Positions 45,500 to 59,232 of a stretch of 64,000 nt of DNA are shown here, piece by piece. Source of the DNA: Aaosphaeria pasadenensis (Eukaryota > Ascomycota > Dothideomycetes > Pleosporales); contig JAKLMB010000018.1 of the NCBI GenBank assembly GCA_022813625.1, positions 1 through 64,000 on the forward strand, in the 5' to 3' direction. The translations under genes were made by a program, and so were the position numbers. The first letter of the stretch is position 1, and every line of letters begins with the position of its first letter. A model generated the notes under the pieces. That model searched no databases. It was not told the origin of the DNA and worked only from the letters and a program-made list of their open reading frames with translations.

Positions 45500-48400
45500 T
45501 CATCGTCCACCAGAACGCCGGTGTGTGAAACTCCTACGGATACTCTCACCCCAGGCAGAATTGTCTAGCACTTCCAAAACATCTGCTGCACTGACAGCAC
45601 TGTTTTGCCTGCTGCGATTTGCTGGACCCGGATCAACTTCAAGTGGACTGGGAGGTCGACTTAAAGCAGATGCGAATTGCCATTCGCCGTCCGCAGGCGG
45701 AGAGAAGGGAGATCCTTGCGGGGACCCTCTGTTTGCAGAAAGCGGCCCTGTCAAAGGCGATGGTCGTGTTGGCGAGTGCTGTGGTGTGGTTTGTATTGAA
45801 TTGGCACGGCTCCGTAGCGTCATGTCTGCTGGTGGTGATGGCGCCCGTACCTCGCTGCCTGAGGCACGCCATGGCGCATTATCCATTGGCTGGAGATCCA
45901 CCGGCGAGAAGAGCGGACTCCCGCTTGCAGAGTGCTGTCCACGTTGCGCGTCTGTGATGTCCTCGTCATCCACGAAAATCTCTGGGACCGTGAATTGTGG
46001 GACGGCCGTCATGCGTCCAGACTTCTTATGCTCCACCGCACGCCGGAATTTACGTGACCAGTAGAGAGTATCGAAGAACCCTACAACAACGTTTCGTCGG
46101 ACTGCTTCTTCCACGCGCTGGAGACGCGCTCGTCGGCGCAAGAATTCCTCGAGTCTGTGCAATGCGTTAATAAAGTCTTCGAAAAATCATGCTCAAGCAT
46201 GTGTCTGCGTACCTGAGACTCTTGTTATCATTGATAACCTTATGGTGAGCTAAGATCATTAGGAGAGAGGTGAATGCTATTCCTCTATCTGGGTCACTAG
46301 AGACTAGCACCTCTTCGTAGAATGTGTTCATGCGTAGTCGTCGTCGTCGGATCTCGTGTACGGGAAGCTCTGCTAGCCGCTGGTTCAATTTCTGAAGGTC
46401 TATCTCGGGCATCTCTTCGCGGCCTTGGACCGGCAACGCCGAAGTTCGCTTTGGCATAACACTGCAGTCCTCGAGTAGCCTGCCAACTGTGAAATCACCG
46501 TCGTAGATCCGCATCTCGAAAATGCCAGAAAGTTCCTATTTCAGTCAGTTCCATCGTGATACATAGATACTCTTTGACTCCATGACTTACTCCAAGCAAC
46601 CTTGGGAATGCCTCCCTCGTGATATAGCCGGTTCCATTCGGATCGAACTCCGCCCATGCTTGCTTAAATCGGCGGATTTCCTCGCGGCTGATTACGGACA
46701 AGCCGCTGCTTCGCTGGTAAACGTAACTGAAACTCTCGTAAATCAAGGAGACGAACAAGTTGACGAAGATGTACATGCTCAATATGTTCCAAGATATGAA
46801 AAGCGCTCGTGCCCACTCTGGACTGCCACAATCGCTTTCGAAGTACTTGCTGCCTTCTGTACAGAACGGCTTATCGACAGTTGCAAAGTCTTCCATGATA
46901 TCATTCCAGCCTTCGCCGACACTACATCGGAATAAGAGAATAAGGGCTTTAGGAACGGTTCGGAAGTTGACGTTACCAGACTCATTGGGGCCAAAGCGTG
47001 TCAAGCCGAACGTTTGCGTAAGGGCTATCGCATAGACAAGGAATAGCACAAACCATGTCGCGAGTAGATTCGAGATCGCTGCTAGACTAGCTGCCGCGGT
47101 CTTAAAAAGTTGGTCAAGTGAGTTGTTCCTTGGAATCAAGAGCAAGGCGATAGATACGAGGAATAGCTTATTGAGTGTAATAAAAACACGCTGTCGAAGT
47201 TCAGCAAGTAGAAGGATTGAGGTGACCAATGTTCCCGAGACTGCGAAGATCGAAAACATGTCCCAGGAGCTCTTGCGGAATCGGTGCCATGACAGACCGA
47301 TAATGCGGATTATTATGTTGGCGATGAAGATGACGGTAAACACGATAAAGATATAGTCTATACTGGGGTTTAGTATATTTGCGTATATCGAGATGGAAAC
47401 TTTACTCACCCCTGATCTGATCCCAGATTTCGCTGCCAGGGTACCACTCAAGACAAAGTAAAAGCAGATGGAGAATCAGTAGGCCGGTGATGAATCTCTG
47501 CCAGCGACCAGACTTGCGAACTGCACGCCGATAGCACCACTCCTCCCAAGTTTCTCTCTGTTTTGTTGATGAAGGCCGCTTCGACGGTGATACTTGCCTA
47601 AGTAACTTTCGGAGTTCGAGCCATGAGCGTTGATCAGTAGTAAGGAAGGCAACACCAGTAAGCTCAGTGTAATTGCGCATAAAAACCGAGACAAAAAGTG
47701 TCAAGACGAACACAGCACCAAGCAAATTGAATATGATGAAGAACACGGCATTTCCCTGGGAAGCAAAGTCTTCTGGCTGGGTAAAGACACCAGTTATGCG
47801 CTGGGAGTCCCACATGACACCTGTCCATCCCTCTTGGGATACAATTTGGAAGAGAATGAAAAGCGAGTCGCCGAAGTTGTCGAAGTCGTAGTTCGGATTA
47901 GCAGCCTGACGGGGAGCCAGGACATCCCAATTGAATGGCGAGCTCTCATACTCGTTCACGCAGTCGTGCAAATTGACGATACTAGAATCGCCGTCGTTGC
48001 AGGTTTGAAATCGCCCAACGAATAGATTCAACCCGTATATGGCGAATGGAATCAACAAACTAATGGAGACGAAGGCAGCCGATATAACTTTCCAGCCTCC
48101 ACGAACGACAACCGAATGGAAGTGATCGCGGGCACTGTCGCTAACATTGAGAAGTCGGAGAGCTCTGAGTGCCTTGAACGCGCCGACTGTACGCGTGATC
48201 TGCCCTTCATTAACCAGAGACGTAGCGACATTGACCCAAAGTGTAATGAGCACGACACCGTCGATAAACCCCCAAGACCCGCGGAAGTAAGCGTTGGGAG
48301 TCCAGAAGAACCCATCGGCAACGACTTTGATGAGTGCCTCGATGGTGAACAAGACGGCGAAGCCCATGTCTGTGAACACGAACCAGTTCTTGACACTGAA

Positions 48401-51400
48401 CTCATGCTCCATGAAGTAGGTCCTCTGGTAAAGTGGAGTTGTCACACAGGCCAGTAGAACCATGGCTATGATCGACGCGTATATGAATGCTGAGAAAGCG
48501 TACCAGACCGGTACCGAAGGCGCAACGCCTTCAATTCGATCATTTCCTCGTCCAGGACCAACGATTCTCTGGCAAACTCTTCGAACGGGATTATGGGGGC
48601 CAAATATAAACAGTGACACGTTGTACTTGGGGTGTTTCCGTAAGTATTCTCTTTGGGCCTTCTTTCGCTTCTCCGTTGCATTGACCACCTCTTTCGCCAT
48701 CCGTCTTGGGTCAAGATCTTCGTACGCACGGCCGAAGTCCAGAGGCGCATAGAAGGGATTCGGTTCACGATTGCTGATTCTTCGCACTAGGCGCTGCCAA
48801 AAGGTTGAAAGAGCTCCTGAACCAACAATCGTAGGTGCTGGTCGAATACCCGGCTGCGGTTCGTCTTCGTGTGGACTTGCGCTTCCATCATTTTCGTCCA
48901 GGAAATCCCGAACTACTGCATCCTTGAGTAACATCTCCGCTGCAGCCGAGCCATAGTCCAAAGGGTCTTTTCGATTAGCCTGCCCAAGCTTAAAGATTGA
49001 GGAGAGGGAGAGGTTGCCATAGGATGAGCTCATGGCTTGCTCTTTCTTCTGTAGGAAGGCCTTGACCTGCTGTAGCCGCTTTTCGTCCTCCGAAACGTCA
49101 AAATTTTCCTGGATGACGGCGATAAACATGTTGAGGACAATGAAGTTGGCGAGAATAAACCAAAGTATGCAGAACATTGCTCCAATCCAAGCGGTGTTCA
49201 ACTCTCTCTGGTGACTAGTGATTTCGTACATGATACTAGTCCACCCCTCACTAGACAGAATCTGGTACATGCCGAGGAATGAGTTGTAGATCGTGAAGAA
49301 CGAGGTTGGCAAGGTCTCGCCGTCAGACTCTTGTGGGAGAATCCCTCGGAAAAGTTGAGAGGCGAATATGGATGCAAGGAAGGTCATCAAAAACACGAAA
49401 AGAATGAGGTTCAGGAGACCGCTAACGTTACCCAAAACTATCATCTGTAGACAATTAGCCCAGTAGCGATACGGAAGGGGGCTTTGACTTACAATAAGGT
49501 CGCGTGTCATCGGCACAGCCAAGACAACTCGATAAATGCGAATGATTTGGAAAACAGTCAACCAAGCGTATGGTTCTCCACCACGCGCGTTCTTAACAGC
49601 AGGAAGCTGGATGACCGCTGTAACAATTGCGATTATGAGATCTGTAATATTTCGCTTGCTTTGGAAGAAATGTCTCCAGTCGACTATAAAGCGGATGATG
49701 ATCTCCCCGAAGAGTATCAAGGTGACACCAGTCTCGGATACATTGATGAAGTCGCGTCGCCAATCGCTCATCGTGGCACTGCGAAGGCATTGACATATTA
49801 GTCCATAGGCAATGACTAATACCCACAGCCAGGAAGTCTTGTCGTAGAACCGTTTGAGTTTGCTCACACGGTGCTCTGGGAGTCCTTCGGTCTCTTCTTC
49901 AACGATCTCTTCGCCCGTGAATGCACTCTTTTTGCTCTCCTCACGGATGATTTGAAAAGAGGAGGTGATAACAGCGATCAGGAGCGATATCAGCCATAAA
50001 CTTAAAATAAGTATGCCAACCGCGAAATAGAGTGCGCCTATTAGATAGTCGCTGTCCGCAATGTAGTAAAGCAGGTCTGACCAAGTATTCGAAGACATGA
50101 TAACAAACACGAGCTCCAAGGAGTTGAAAATGTTATCGAAGCTTTGTGTGTCATTGAAAGGGTTTTCGCTCTCAATACAAAGCGAACCTCTGGGGCATAG
50201 AAACCCCTTGCGGACACTCTGTTTCGTTCCCAGCGTCGCAATGTAGGGTTGAGGAGCACCGGTCACGGGATCGAGATGTCCGCCGCAGAATTGGCCAGTA
50301 TCAAAATCCTCATCTCCACTGTTTGGGGGGGCTTGCCACACACAAGTGCGTCTTAGACTTGACTTGAAGCTTTGGATACCAACGATGGCGAACAATAGCC
50401 AGAAAAAGGATATTAGGAAGGCGACATTGACTAGCAGCGGAGCAGCCTTTTTCAAACTACGCAATATCACCTGAACCTAGTCAGCTTCTCATGTGCGTAT
50501 GAAGGGCATACGCATTAGCTTACCGATGTACCGCTCGTGAGATTTAGTAGACGTATGATGCGCAAACAGCTCAACATTCGGAAAATGTAAACATGCTTAT
50601 TGTCCGCCTCGCCAAATATTCCCATTAAAAATGAAATCCAGAAGGCTATGACAGCAAGGAAATCTGTTCTGTTGAATGAGTGACGTAGATAGGCCCTGTG
50701 TGCAAGTCGAAACCTTTGCTGCTGTTGAGAATCTCCAGGACCGACGTCGGGGTTGATTTGGGCCGTAGTAAACGATCGAATTATGGACGGCTGCTGTGGA
50801 TTGAAGGTTGTGTTGGCATGTTTTTGTGATGGTTGTCGGTGGGGCGTTAAGAATTTACGACCTTTGCTCAAGACGGCTTCTCTCAGGCCGACTTGTCGAT
50901 TGATGGTACTGTATTCGACTGGATTCACAATGAATCCAGATACTATGACGCGAATTACAATTTCGATTGAATAAATTACGAAAAGTCCGAGGAGAGCCCA
51001 ATCAATTTTGGAAGAGCCCCATTTTGCTGAGCGCTTATGGTTCTCATCGAAGACGCTGTGGCTGCCATCGACAGCTAACAGAACGGTCTGGATGATAATT
51101 AATATTAGTAGTATGGGCTCGGTGGCGGGATGGACGAGCAGATCACAGAGCTTGAGTCGGATTTTGCTGTCAGGAGGGAAGATGCCCAGCGTATTGCCTC
51201 GGAGGGGATTTTGCGGCGAATACCGTCGGGGCGCGGGGTGTTGCTGTTTCGGGAACGTTGGTGATGGAGGCTTCTCTAAAGGAGACAGCGGAGCAGATGG
51301 GCCATCGTCGACGGTTTCTGGTAGGACGGGAAACGAGGGCGGTCCTTGAAGACGAGCATGATGTAATGAAGATTTTCGGCGCATGGTGGTTTCAGCGACC

Positions 51401-52206
51401 TCGGGGTCATGGCTGATATTGACGACTCTCTGCGACATGTTCCGAACAATGGTTCCTGCCCGATGTAGCGGAGACACATCCCCAGGCGAGAGCGACCGTT
51501 TACGACTCGCCGAACTTCCACGACTGCCAGCAGCAGCTTCTAGATGACCAGCATCTCCGGAACCGACTGCGTTTGGGCTGAGAAAATGCACGCTCTGGAA
51601 GCTTGAACGGTCTTGATGAGGGGTCGCCCCCCCAGCTCCCCCCATCGGTTGCAAATTCCGCACATCTGTCAATCTCGCCGTGTCGTCATACGAGGGGCCT
51701 CCAGCGTAGTATCCATGGTCATCGGTATCGCGCGAGGTGTAGGGATCGCTGTACTGTCCGTATGATGGTTCACGAGGATATGAGCTTGGCATTGGCGGGG
51801 ATGTTTCGCCTTGGAAACCCATTCCAGAGAAACCTATTGCGGCTTGAAATGCCCCAGCATCCTCCAGTGGACTATATCCTCCATCTTCGTGGGGCGCTGC
51901 GCCTCCGCGCGACGTCGAGTATGAGGTGTCGATATTTGGACGATGTTCCCCCCTCCCCCTCGTCGGGCTTGGTGATACCTCTGCGATGGGCGCATATTCA
52001 GGATTCCAGTGATTTCCTGTCGCAATCGACTCAGTTTGTCTCAGCAAGTTCCTCCCTCTGTCGCTGAGTGTCCGCCTGTGCGAGCGCTGCGCCTCCCCAG
52101 GTATATCATGTCCGTCAACGTGGCCATCTGGCGGTCGATTGAGATTCCGAAGGGGTATGGATTGGAAGTTGCTTCCTCGGCCATGGTTAGGATCGGATGA
52201 GGACAT
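45500..52206 (-). CDS. CCH1: Voltage-gated calcium channel alpha subunit Cch1
   Basis: Six exons (52206-50524, 50470-49493, 49444-47410, 47357-46591, 46535-46213, 46154-45500) give about 2146 aa, matching fungal Cch1. A disordered N-terminus of about 360 residues precedes four repeats of six membrane helices. The pore residues are Asn689 (SSNTWSD), Glu953 (SSEGWTS), Glu1425 (SQEGWTG) and Glu1714 (VGEGWND). Repeat III has a clear S4 (FKALRALRLLNVSD). After repeat IV an EF-hand-like loop (DPNGTGYITREAF) leads to the family motif FEMRIYDGDFTV, then a Ser-rich tail. It forms the high-affinity plasma-membrane Ca2+ influx channel with Mid1. The 48-bp intron at 49445-49492 has no in-frame stop and a length divisible by three, so a read-through would insert 16 residues. 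Last-exon end WGESIRRSF is typical. Confidence 0.97.
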
Positions 52207-53831
52207 TAGTATCGAGGGCACCCTGGTGTAGGCTCTTCATCTGGAGCCGGCGTCTTCAGCTCTTGGTGTATCAGCGCAACGGCATCCGGGGTCGCAAATG
52301 CTGGAAGAGTAAGGATATGGGAGATATGATGGAATGTGGTGACTTGTATGGTACGAAGGCGAGTAGCGATGTGTTTGGTCGGTAGGCTCAAAATTCAAGA
52401 GTAGGAATATCGGCAACGGTCAGAGAGAAAGTGTAGGTATGATTATGAGCGATTGAGGTCTCCGTAATGCGCGTCCCCGGGCAAGCTGCCAAGCTGCCAG
52501 GGACGACAGCTCGAGCCCGTAGACAGTATTAGAGGCTTATTATTTTTAGCTGCTAATCGCTCAATACTCATTCAGCCACACTCAACTGCCATTCAACTGC
52601 GCCTCCGCTATTTACCCGTCTGTCGTGGAACAGACCCTTTTCGTACACTGCTAATCTACATCAAGAATCTATCCTTGTTTAGTGTGCGGAAGTACGTTGA
52701 CCTCTTCAGACAAGAACGAGAAATCTATGATGATCTCATTCGTTCGCGCATACCGTTCTTCCCGACATCTGCAGCTAGCAGGAATGCGTCGATAGATAGT
52801 CAGGAAACATCTTTTCTCCATAGCAGATCATTATCTGTCCACTGCCGCATTCCGGTATTTTGATGAGTCTGATCTGTCGAAGCCTGTGCAATCTATGTAC
52901 ATTTGTAGGTAGGCTAGAAGCCGTTAGCATTATGGTTTCGGCTCGGAGTATGAAACTCAGAGGGCTCCTATAGTAACTCGACACATGTGACGAGTCATAC
53001 TGGAAGTTGGTCCCTTTATATGCGCTTGCGCAAATGACTTACATCAGGAGTCGCGGAAACTTCCACTGCCGCTGTTCCCTTTACAACGTTGATACGCGCC
53101 ATTTCTATTGGACAGGTTGGGCATGTATATCATGCCAATACCTGTCTCATCAAAGTAACTTTTCCTTTGCTTCAGCGAGACGGCTTATTGAAGTGTCCGA
53201 CTGCGAACCGATACTTCATCACCACATTACTCACGTGCAGCAGAATCTATGGACGCTAGTAATTATCTCAGGGCCATGAACCACACAGTAGATCGATGAA
53301 AGAATGGCGATTGCTACGATGTTTGCAAGAAATAACTGTTCTCCTTGAGAAGAAGAACGTTTGCGTCTAAACAAGTTGACAAAGGACACAAGTGGTCGTT
53401 TGAGCAAAGATAGGGATGTGCCAGGCAATTGCAAATGCAAGTTTGCCTTGCAGCCAATTCCAGAATGTATTATCATTCAGGTATCATCGTCAACATGTCG
53501 TGGCCGCGGGAGAGATAGGAGTGGTATGTCTTAAATCGGGTTAGGAATACTTACAAGATTACATCCGTAAACGGTATAGCCGCTTCTAGCGCGACCCAGA
53601 CCAAATTCATTCCTCTACGCGACTTGACTTCACTGCGGTCATCGCATACGTTCATAAGTCTCCCCATCACCAAACGCACCTCACAGCCAGAATCCACTCG
53701 GAGGTTACGGGCCTCTTTGATCCCGTACACTTCCATTATTCTTCTCAACCTTATTCAGTATATACCAATCACCCCTCTAAGTTCCAAACGCGTCGCCGTC
53801 ACTGTTGCCGTCGCCGGCACGCTCGCCCGCT
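52207..53831. promoter_or_regulatory. Divergent promoter region (CCH1 / PHD-finger gene)
   Basis: 1.6 kb between divergent starts. It should contain both promoters. No protein or RNA gene was seen; open frames are short and unbiased. Confidence 0.5.
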
Positions 53832-56592
53832 ATGGTCTCAAGAAAGCGAGGACGGGCGGAGATGGAAGCGGAGGAGCCATCCGCAGAACCTACATCTACA
53901 TTACTGGAGAGGCTTCGGAACATGTGGCAGTTCGCGAACCTAGCACAATACATACACCTATTCGGCGATGTGCTCAAAATCGACAAAGACTTTGACATCG
54001 AAGTAAGGCTCCGTTTTGCGCCAATGCGACCTGGACATGCGCTACCCGTAGGCACAATAGAAGAAGTACTGAACATCCTTTAGGTCCTCGAACACGAATG
54101 CCTCAGACCCGAGCCATCGGAAAGGCTTCCCGCGATCGGACTTGCGCTACTGAAACATGTGTCGTCATTCAAAGGGCTCACGTATGGCATATATCCTTGG
54201 TTAGCAGAAGTGGACACTGACATTTAGCACAGACCAGAGATATTCAATGATTATACGCGACGCCAATATCTTGCTAAAGCGCCTCACCTAAATCCCTTCG
54301 GTGATGAGGAAGAGCCCAAGAAATTCAACGACTTGGATGTTTTCACAAGGATCCGCGTGCTTCAACAACTATCAGTCTGGACACTCAACAACCCGAATAC
54401 GATACGAGAGAGGCTTTTCATTGATGAAAGAGAGCAAACAGGATGGGTACGAGTCGCCAAACTCAGCACCGTGATTTACAGCTAACACATTCACTAGCGC
54501 ATTGAGCCCCAAGGATGGGATGCGCAAGGTCGCACGTTGTATGTGCTTGACGACAATCGCCTCTATAGATGCACCGATGCCCCACCACCACCACCTCCGA
54601 CTAAAACAAAAGCGAAGCCTAAGAAAGCGAAACCCAGACCGCGACCCACAAGATCTACGCGAGTCAGCAAACGGCTGAAGGCAGCAAACAATGAGTCGGA
54701 TGGGTTGATCACAGATGAGGAGGAAGAGGAAGAGGTGGAGGAAGAAGAAGAGGAGAAGGAGGAAACACCGGCAGAAGACGATGGTCTCGGAGGTGCTAAA
54801 TGGGAATGTCTGTGCATCACGCTGGAGGACTATCGCAACTACATGAACGGGATACGCAAGAGCAAAGATCCAGACGAGAAAGACCTGTACCAGAGCTTAC
54901 AAAATGATGTCATACCCGTGCTAGAAGAATTGGAAGAAGAACGCGCACGACAGGAGGCTCGAAGGGCTAAAGAGCGTGAAGTGGAACTCAAATTAGCAAC
55001 CGCGAAGCGCTCAAGTAGACTGGCAGGCAAGCAGGAGAAAATGAAGCAACAAGAGGAAGAGGAAGAAGCGGAGCGAAAGCGGTTGGCCGACTTGGCAATG
55101 GCAAAGGCAGAACAGGAGAAAGAGAGATTGCGAGAAGAGGTACGCATTGACACCTCCATACCATGAGGGACCAGCTAACATCTTATAGGAGAGTATTTCC
55201 CGAAGGCTCACAAGGGAACAGCGCATACGTGAACGCGAAGCGAAGCGCATACTGCATGAAGAAGAGCTACGCAAAATGAAAGAAGATAGCGAGAAGCTAG
55301 GCGATGAAGCTAGTGAAGGACGCATGTCCGAGAGACATCTTGTGAAAGAGATGAGGCGCCGTCAGAAAGAGCTTGAGGAGCTTCAGAGACTTAAGGACGA
55401 GGAGTGGTTCTTCGATTGCGAAGTCTGCGGTGCAGGTGGAGATAAATATGTACGTACGACGAATACAGGGCCCTGTTCAGCTACTGACATATGGTAGGAT
55501 GATGGTACTCATAGTATCGAGTGCGAGAGGTGCAATGTGTGGCAACACAGCAAGTGCCATGGGATATCTGAGAAGAGGGCAGCCAGCGATGACTTCCACT
55601 TCGTTTGTAAAAACTGCAAACGAAAGGAAGAAGAGGCCAAACAGCCCAAATTACCACCGCTGAAGTTACGCTTAAACTCCAACTCACCCAGCGCCAATCG
55701 TACGGCCGTGTTCAATGGCACCCCTTCGAAAAATCTTGGTCAAAACTCAGGGCCTGGTAGACTTCCACCGACACAGACCTCGCCGATTCCAACACAGGTC
55801 GCGCAGCCCTTATTCAGTGGCCCTAGCCTTTCCCCTCGTGGTCAAGCACTCGGCCCTCCTGGCATCGAGAGATCAGAAGCCGCATATGGGTCGCCTTCTA
55901 AACGTCCATTAGACAGTCCATCCCCAGCAGCATTTCGACCCGCCTCCGCCCATCAACCTAGCAACGGATACGCTGTAATCAATGGTGCGATCGCGTCGTC
56001 TCCACCACCGCACAAACCTTCGAGTCCGTTTGCGAATAGGTCTTTCCCCTTGCCAAACGGAAATCCATGGAGTACGGCACAGTCATTGCACCACACTCCT
56101 CTTGGAAATAGTTTCAACCGGCCAGCATCTTCAGCAGGGCCCGCAACTACATATCAATCGCCTATCAAAAATTCTCCCGCACCTTCGCCACGGCCAACAA
56201 ACGGCATTCCAAACACCTACAACTTCATGAACAGTCCCCATTCATCCTTCCCACCGAGCTCCGCCCAACGTCCTTCGTTCTCGCCCACAAAGAATAGTTC
56301 ACCGCCACCGCCCGCTCACATGTCTTCGCCGGCTCCTGCGCCCCTACATATTGCACCATCGCCATCACAGCAGCCTGCACAAATGCTCCCTGCCCCTATT
56401 CCTGCTCCGGAAAAGCACGACGGGGCTCGTCCAATCTCCAGCCACAACATGTCCGTAACGCCAGTCCTACCTCCAATAAAGGCACTTTCTCCAAGCGCGA
56501 AACCACAGAATTTGAGCCCTCCAACTAAAAAGCAATCGCCTACGCCAGACAGATTTCGGTTCACGCCTGTCAGTGGGAATGGCACGCAGTAG
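53832..56592 (+). CDS. PHD-finger chromatin protein (RSF1/DDT-like architecture)
   Basis: Six exons (53832-54002, 54084-54181, 54233-54446, 54498-55139, 55189-55449, 55498-56592) give 826 aa. Residues 22-120 are helical and resemble a DDT/WHIM-type region (LLERLRNMWQFANLAQYIHLFGDVLKID... LALLKHV). QQLSVWTLNNPNTIRERL and RIEPQGWDAQGRTLYVLDDNRLYR follow, the latter like the WHIM2 segment of remodeler subunits. A basic patch (AKPKKAKPRPRPTRSTR), a Glu-rich stretch and a long charged coiled coil precede one PHD finger at about 450-515 with the Cys4-His-Cys3 ligands CEVC, CERC, HSKC and CKNC. The C-terminal 300 residues are Pro/Ser-rich and disordered. It probably reads histone tails in a nuclear remodelling complex. 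Named orthologue uncertain. Confidence 0.88.
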
Positions 56593-57344
56593 AGGACCGT
56601 TGCTGGACCATTGACGATCGATAGGAATGAGCAGAAAACAGAGTTGATTTTGTATCCACAGGTTGGGACATACTTGGATTCGACAATTTTTGTATTTGTA
56701 TAAGTTTTGGGTGCTATCATGGGAGCTAATTGGCGTTTGTGGGAATGTTTCTGGATCCGCAATATCTGCTGGTTGGCAAGCTTGGAGGGCATAGCTGCCG
56801 TGCGTTAGATTTGGTGTAACTGGAATCTTTTCCCCTTATATTGATTGCGGGAAATAGTGGATAATCTGTATTCAATGACCATCCTGAAAAGTCTGTAATA
56901 TCAGGCTATTATTTGACGACTAGACCTCAGAACTGTGAAAGACATCCATGTGTGCGGCTAATCGCCGTGCCAAACCACATCAAAATCGCGCAAGGCAACA
57001 GAACATCATTACGCCCTAAGATGGTCTTTCCTCGACATTTGATATCAACTTCTTCAACGCCGAGATGATTTCGCGACAATGTTCCGCGTATTGCCGCGCA
57101 TCGAACATTGCGTGATGGGAATGACGTCAACTTATCTCTTCATATCGTCGAAGGGCGTGTCCATGTGCTTATGATTAGTCTACGTGAGGGGTAAACCACC
57201 ATTCCAAAGATTCATAATTCTACCTAAAACAGCACCATTATATCAAGTTCTGCGAACATCTCTTCATGACATGCAATAAATAAAAGTTGTAATTACACAT
57301 TTCACCTATCCGTCATAGCTCGACCTTCTCCCTAGCATCAAAAA
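56593..57344. other. Intergenic between PHD and epoxide hydrolase genes
   Basis: About 750 bp containing the PHD gene 3' region and the epoxide hydrolase promoter. No gene was seen. Confidence 0.6.
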
Positions 57345-58698
57345 ATGTCCGATCCAACACCATACAAAATCAACGTTCCAAAATCCCAAATAAAGCACCT
57401 CCACCAGAAACTCGCAGCCGCAGACTTCCCTGACGAACTAGATGCCGCCGACCAATGGACTTACGGGGCACCTTTATCAGACGTCAAACGCCTGGCAACG
57501 TATTGGAAGGACAGCTTTGACTGGCGGAAAGCAGAGACCAAGTTGAACGAATTGCCGAACTTTAGGACGAAGGTGGATGTCAGTGGGTTTGGGGAGATTG
57601 ATGTGCATTTTGTGCATCGGAGGAGTGAGGTTGATGGCGCGGTGCCGTTGTTGTTTGTTCATGGATGTAAGTAGTTTGTTGTACTCCTGCATATGTTGCC
57701 TAGACCAATATGAGATGCAAAAAGACTGACGATTACAGGGCCGGGCTCTTTCGTTGAGGTGACAAAGATACTACCCCTTCTAGAGGGTAAGGATGGAGGA
57801 CCGGCATTTCACGTTGTAGCTCCATCACTTCCAAACTTTGGATTCAGTAACCGTGTTACAAAACCCGGATTTGCATTAAGCCAATACGCGGAAACATGCA
57901 ACAACTTGATGCACTCCTTGGGCTATGACAACTACGTCACACAGGGCGGCGACTGGGGCTTCTGGATCACTCGAGCTATAGGGATCCTGTATCCAGAGTC
58001 ATGTTTAGCATCGCATATCAACATGATCCGCGCAAGTCCGCCATCGTTTACTTCACAGCCAGCCCTTGCGCTTCAACACTCCGTGACACCGTACACCGAA
58101 CGCGAAAAGCAGGGGATTGAGCGTAGCCAGTGGTTCCTAGAAGAAGGGCAGGCGTACCGACAGCTCCAAACGACGAAACCACAGACGCTGGCGTATGCCT
58201 TCGCGGACTCTCCTGTAGCTTTACTCGCATGGATATATGAGAAATTGCACGATTGGACAGATGATTATCCCTGGACTGATGAGGAGATCTTGACTTGGAT
58301 AAGTATCTACTGGTTCAGCACTGCGGGGCCTAATGCACACGTTCGAATCTACTACGAGGCAATGCACAATCCGACGGAGAAGATACCAGATCGAAATCGA
58401 GCTACGGAGTGGGTGGGCGGAGTGAAATTGGGGTTGGCGCATTTTCCCAAGGAGTTGAGCGTTGTGCCTCGACTTTGGGGACATACTTTGGGTGAGTGCG
58501 ATGATTATAAGTTTTCTGATTATGATTCGAAGTTGGATTAACAACTCTGAAGGTCCGGTCGTTTATGAAAGTGTCAATGAGAGAGGCGGCCATTTCGCTG
58601 CATGGGAGCGCCCCGATGCGATAGCAACAGACCTTCGGAAAATGTTTGAAAAGGGTGGCCCATGTTTTGGTATTGTGAAAGGCAAAAGTGGTTACTAA
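57345..58698 (+). CDS. Epoxide hydrolase (alpha/beta-hydrolase fold)
   Basis: Three exons (57345-57666, 57739-58491, 58553-58698) give 406 aa, the microsomal-type length without an N-terminal membrane anchor. The N-terminal epoxide-hydrolase domain (YKINVPKSQIKHLHQKLAAADFPDE) is followed by HGWPGS (oxyanion region), nucleophile Asp179 in QGGDWG, and catalytic His372 in NERGGHFAAWE. The two cap tyrosines that polarise the epoxide are expected in the Tyr-rich cap but I cannot assign them with certainty. By family it opens epoxides to diols; substrates range from toxins and lipids to host-derived or self-made epoxides. No secondary-metabolism genes are adjacent, so detoxification or catabolism is as likely as biosynthesis. 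Confidence 0.92.
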
Positions 58699-59232
58699 GA
58701 AGTGGCTGAATTTTAATGAAGAAGGATCAAAATCTGGAGGGACTGATCCTACCTGAGAGAGGCATACCAAACTGAACAATGCCCATGCACTGGTCACTGG
58801 AAGCATACGATGAACCGAATTTGTTACTGATGGTCAATGGGATGGTCAAAGTGAACAGACTGCTAAGACATAGTTTAAGCCCACAGAACTATGAAGGAAT
58901 CCTCATTCTTGCTTAATGACTTATACACCATTGCATTCAAGACGTTTGCTTGTGTAATGTGGCAGAATATATCGACGTCCCAGACAGACTAGCTGCATCG
59001 TGATGTAGATCACTCGCCCGCATCACCCCACTACTCCACACTTCTGTCATCAAACGCAGCCTTCCACGGAATGACATGTATGCAGTAATCACTCTACTTA
59101 TAGACATTGCTTCCTTCATCAGGAAGGGCTCCTAGGGATAGCGCCGCTCAAGCCCCCTTTTACCGCGCAAGGAATGCTCTATTCCTGCATCGGAATTCTC
59201 GATTGAAGTACGTAGTACAGACGTCTGCGCAA
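58699..59232. other. Intergenic between epoxide hydrolase and beta-mannosidase genes
   Basis: 534 bp; promoter of the beta-mannosidase gene. No gene was seen. Confidence 0.6.
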
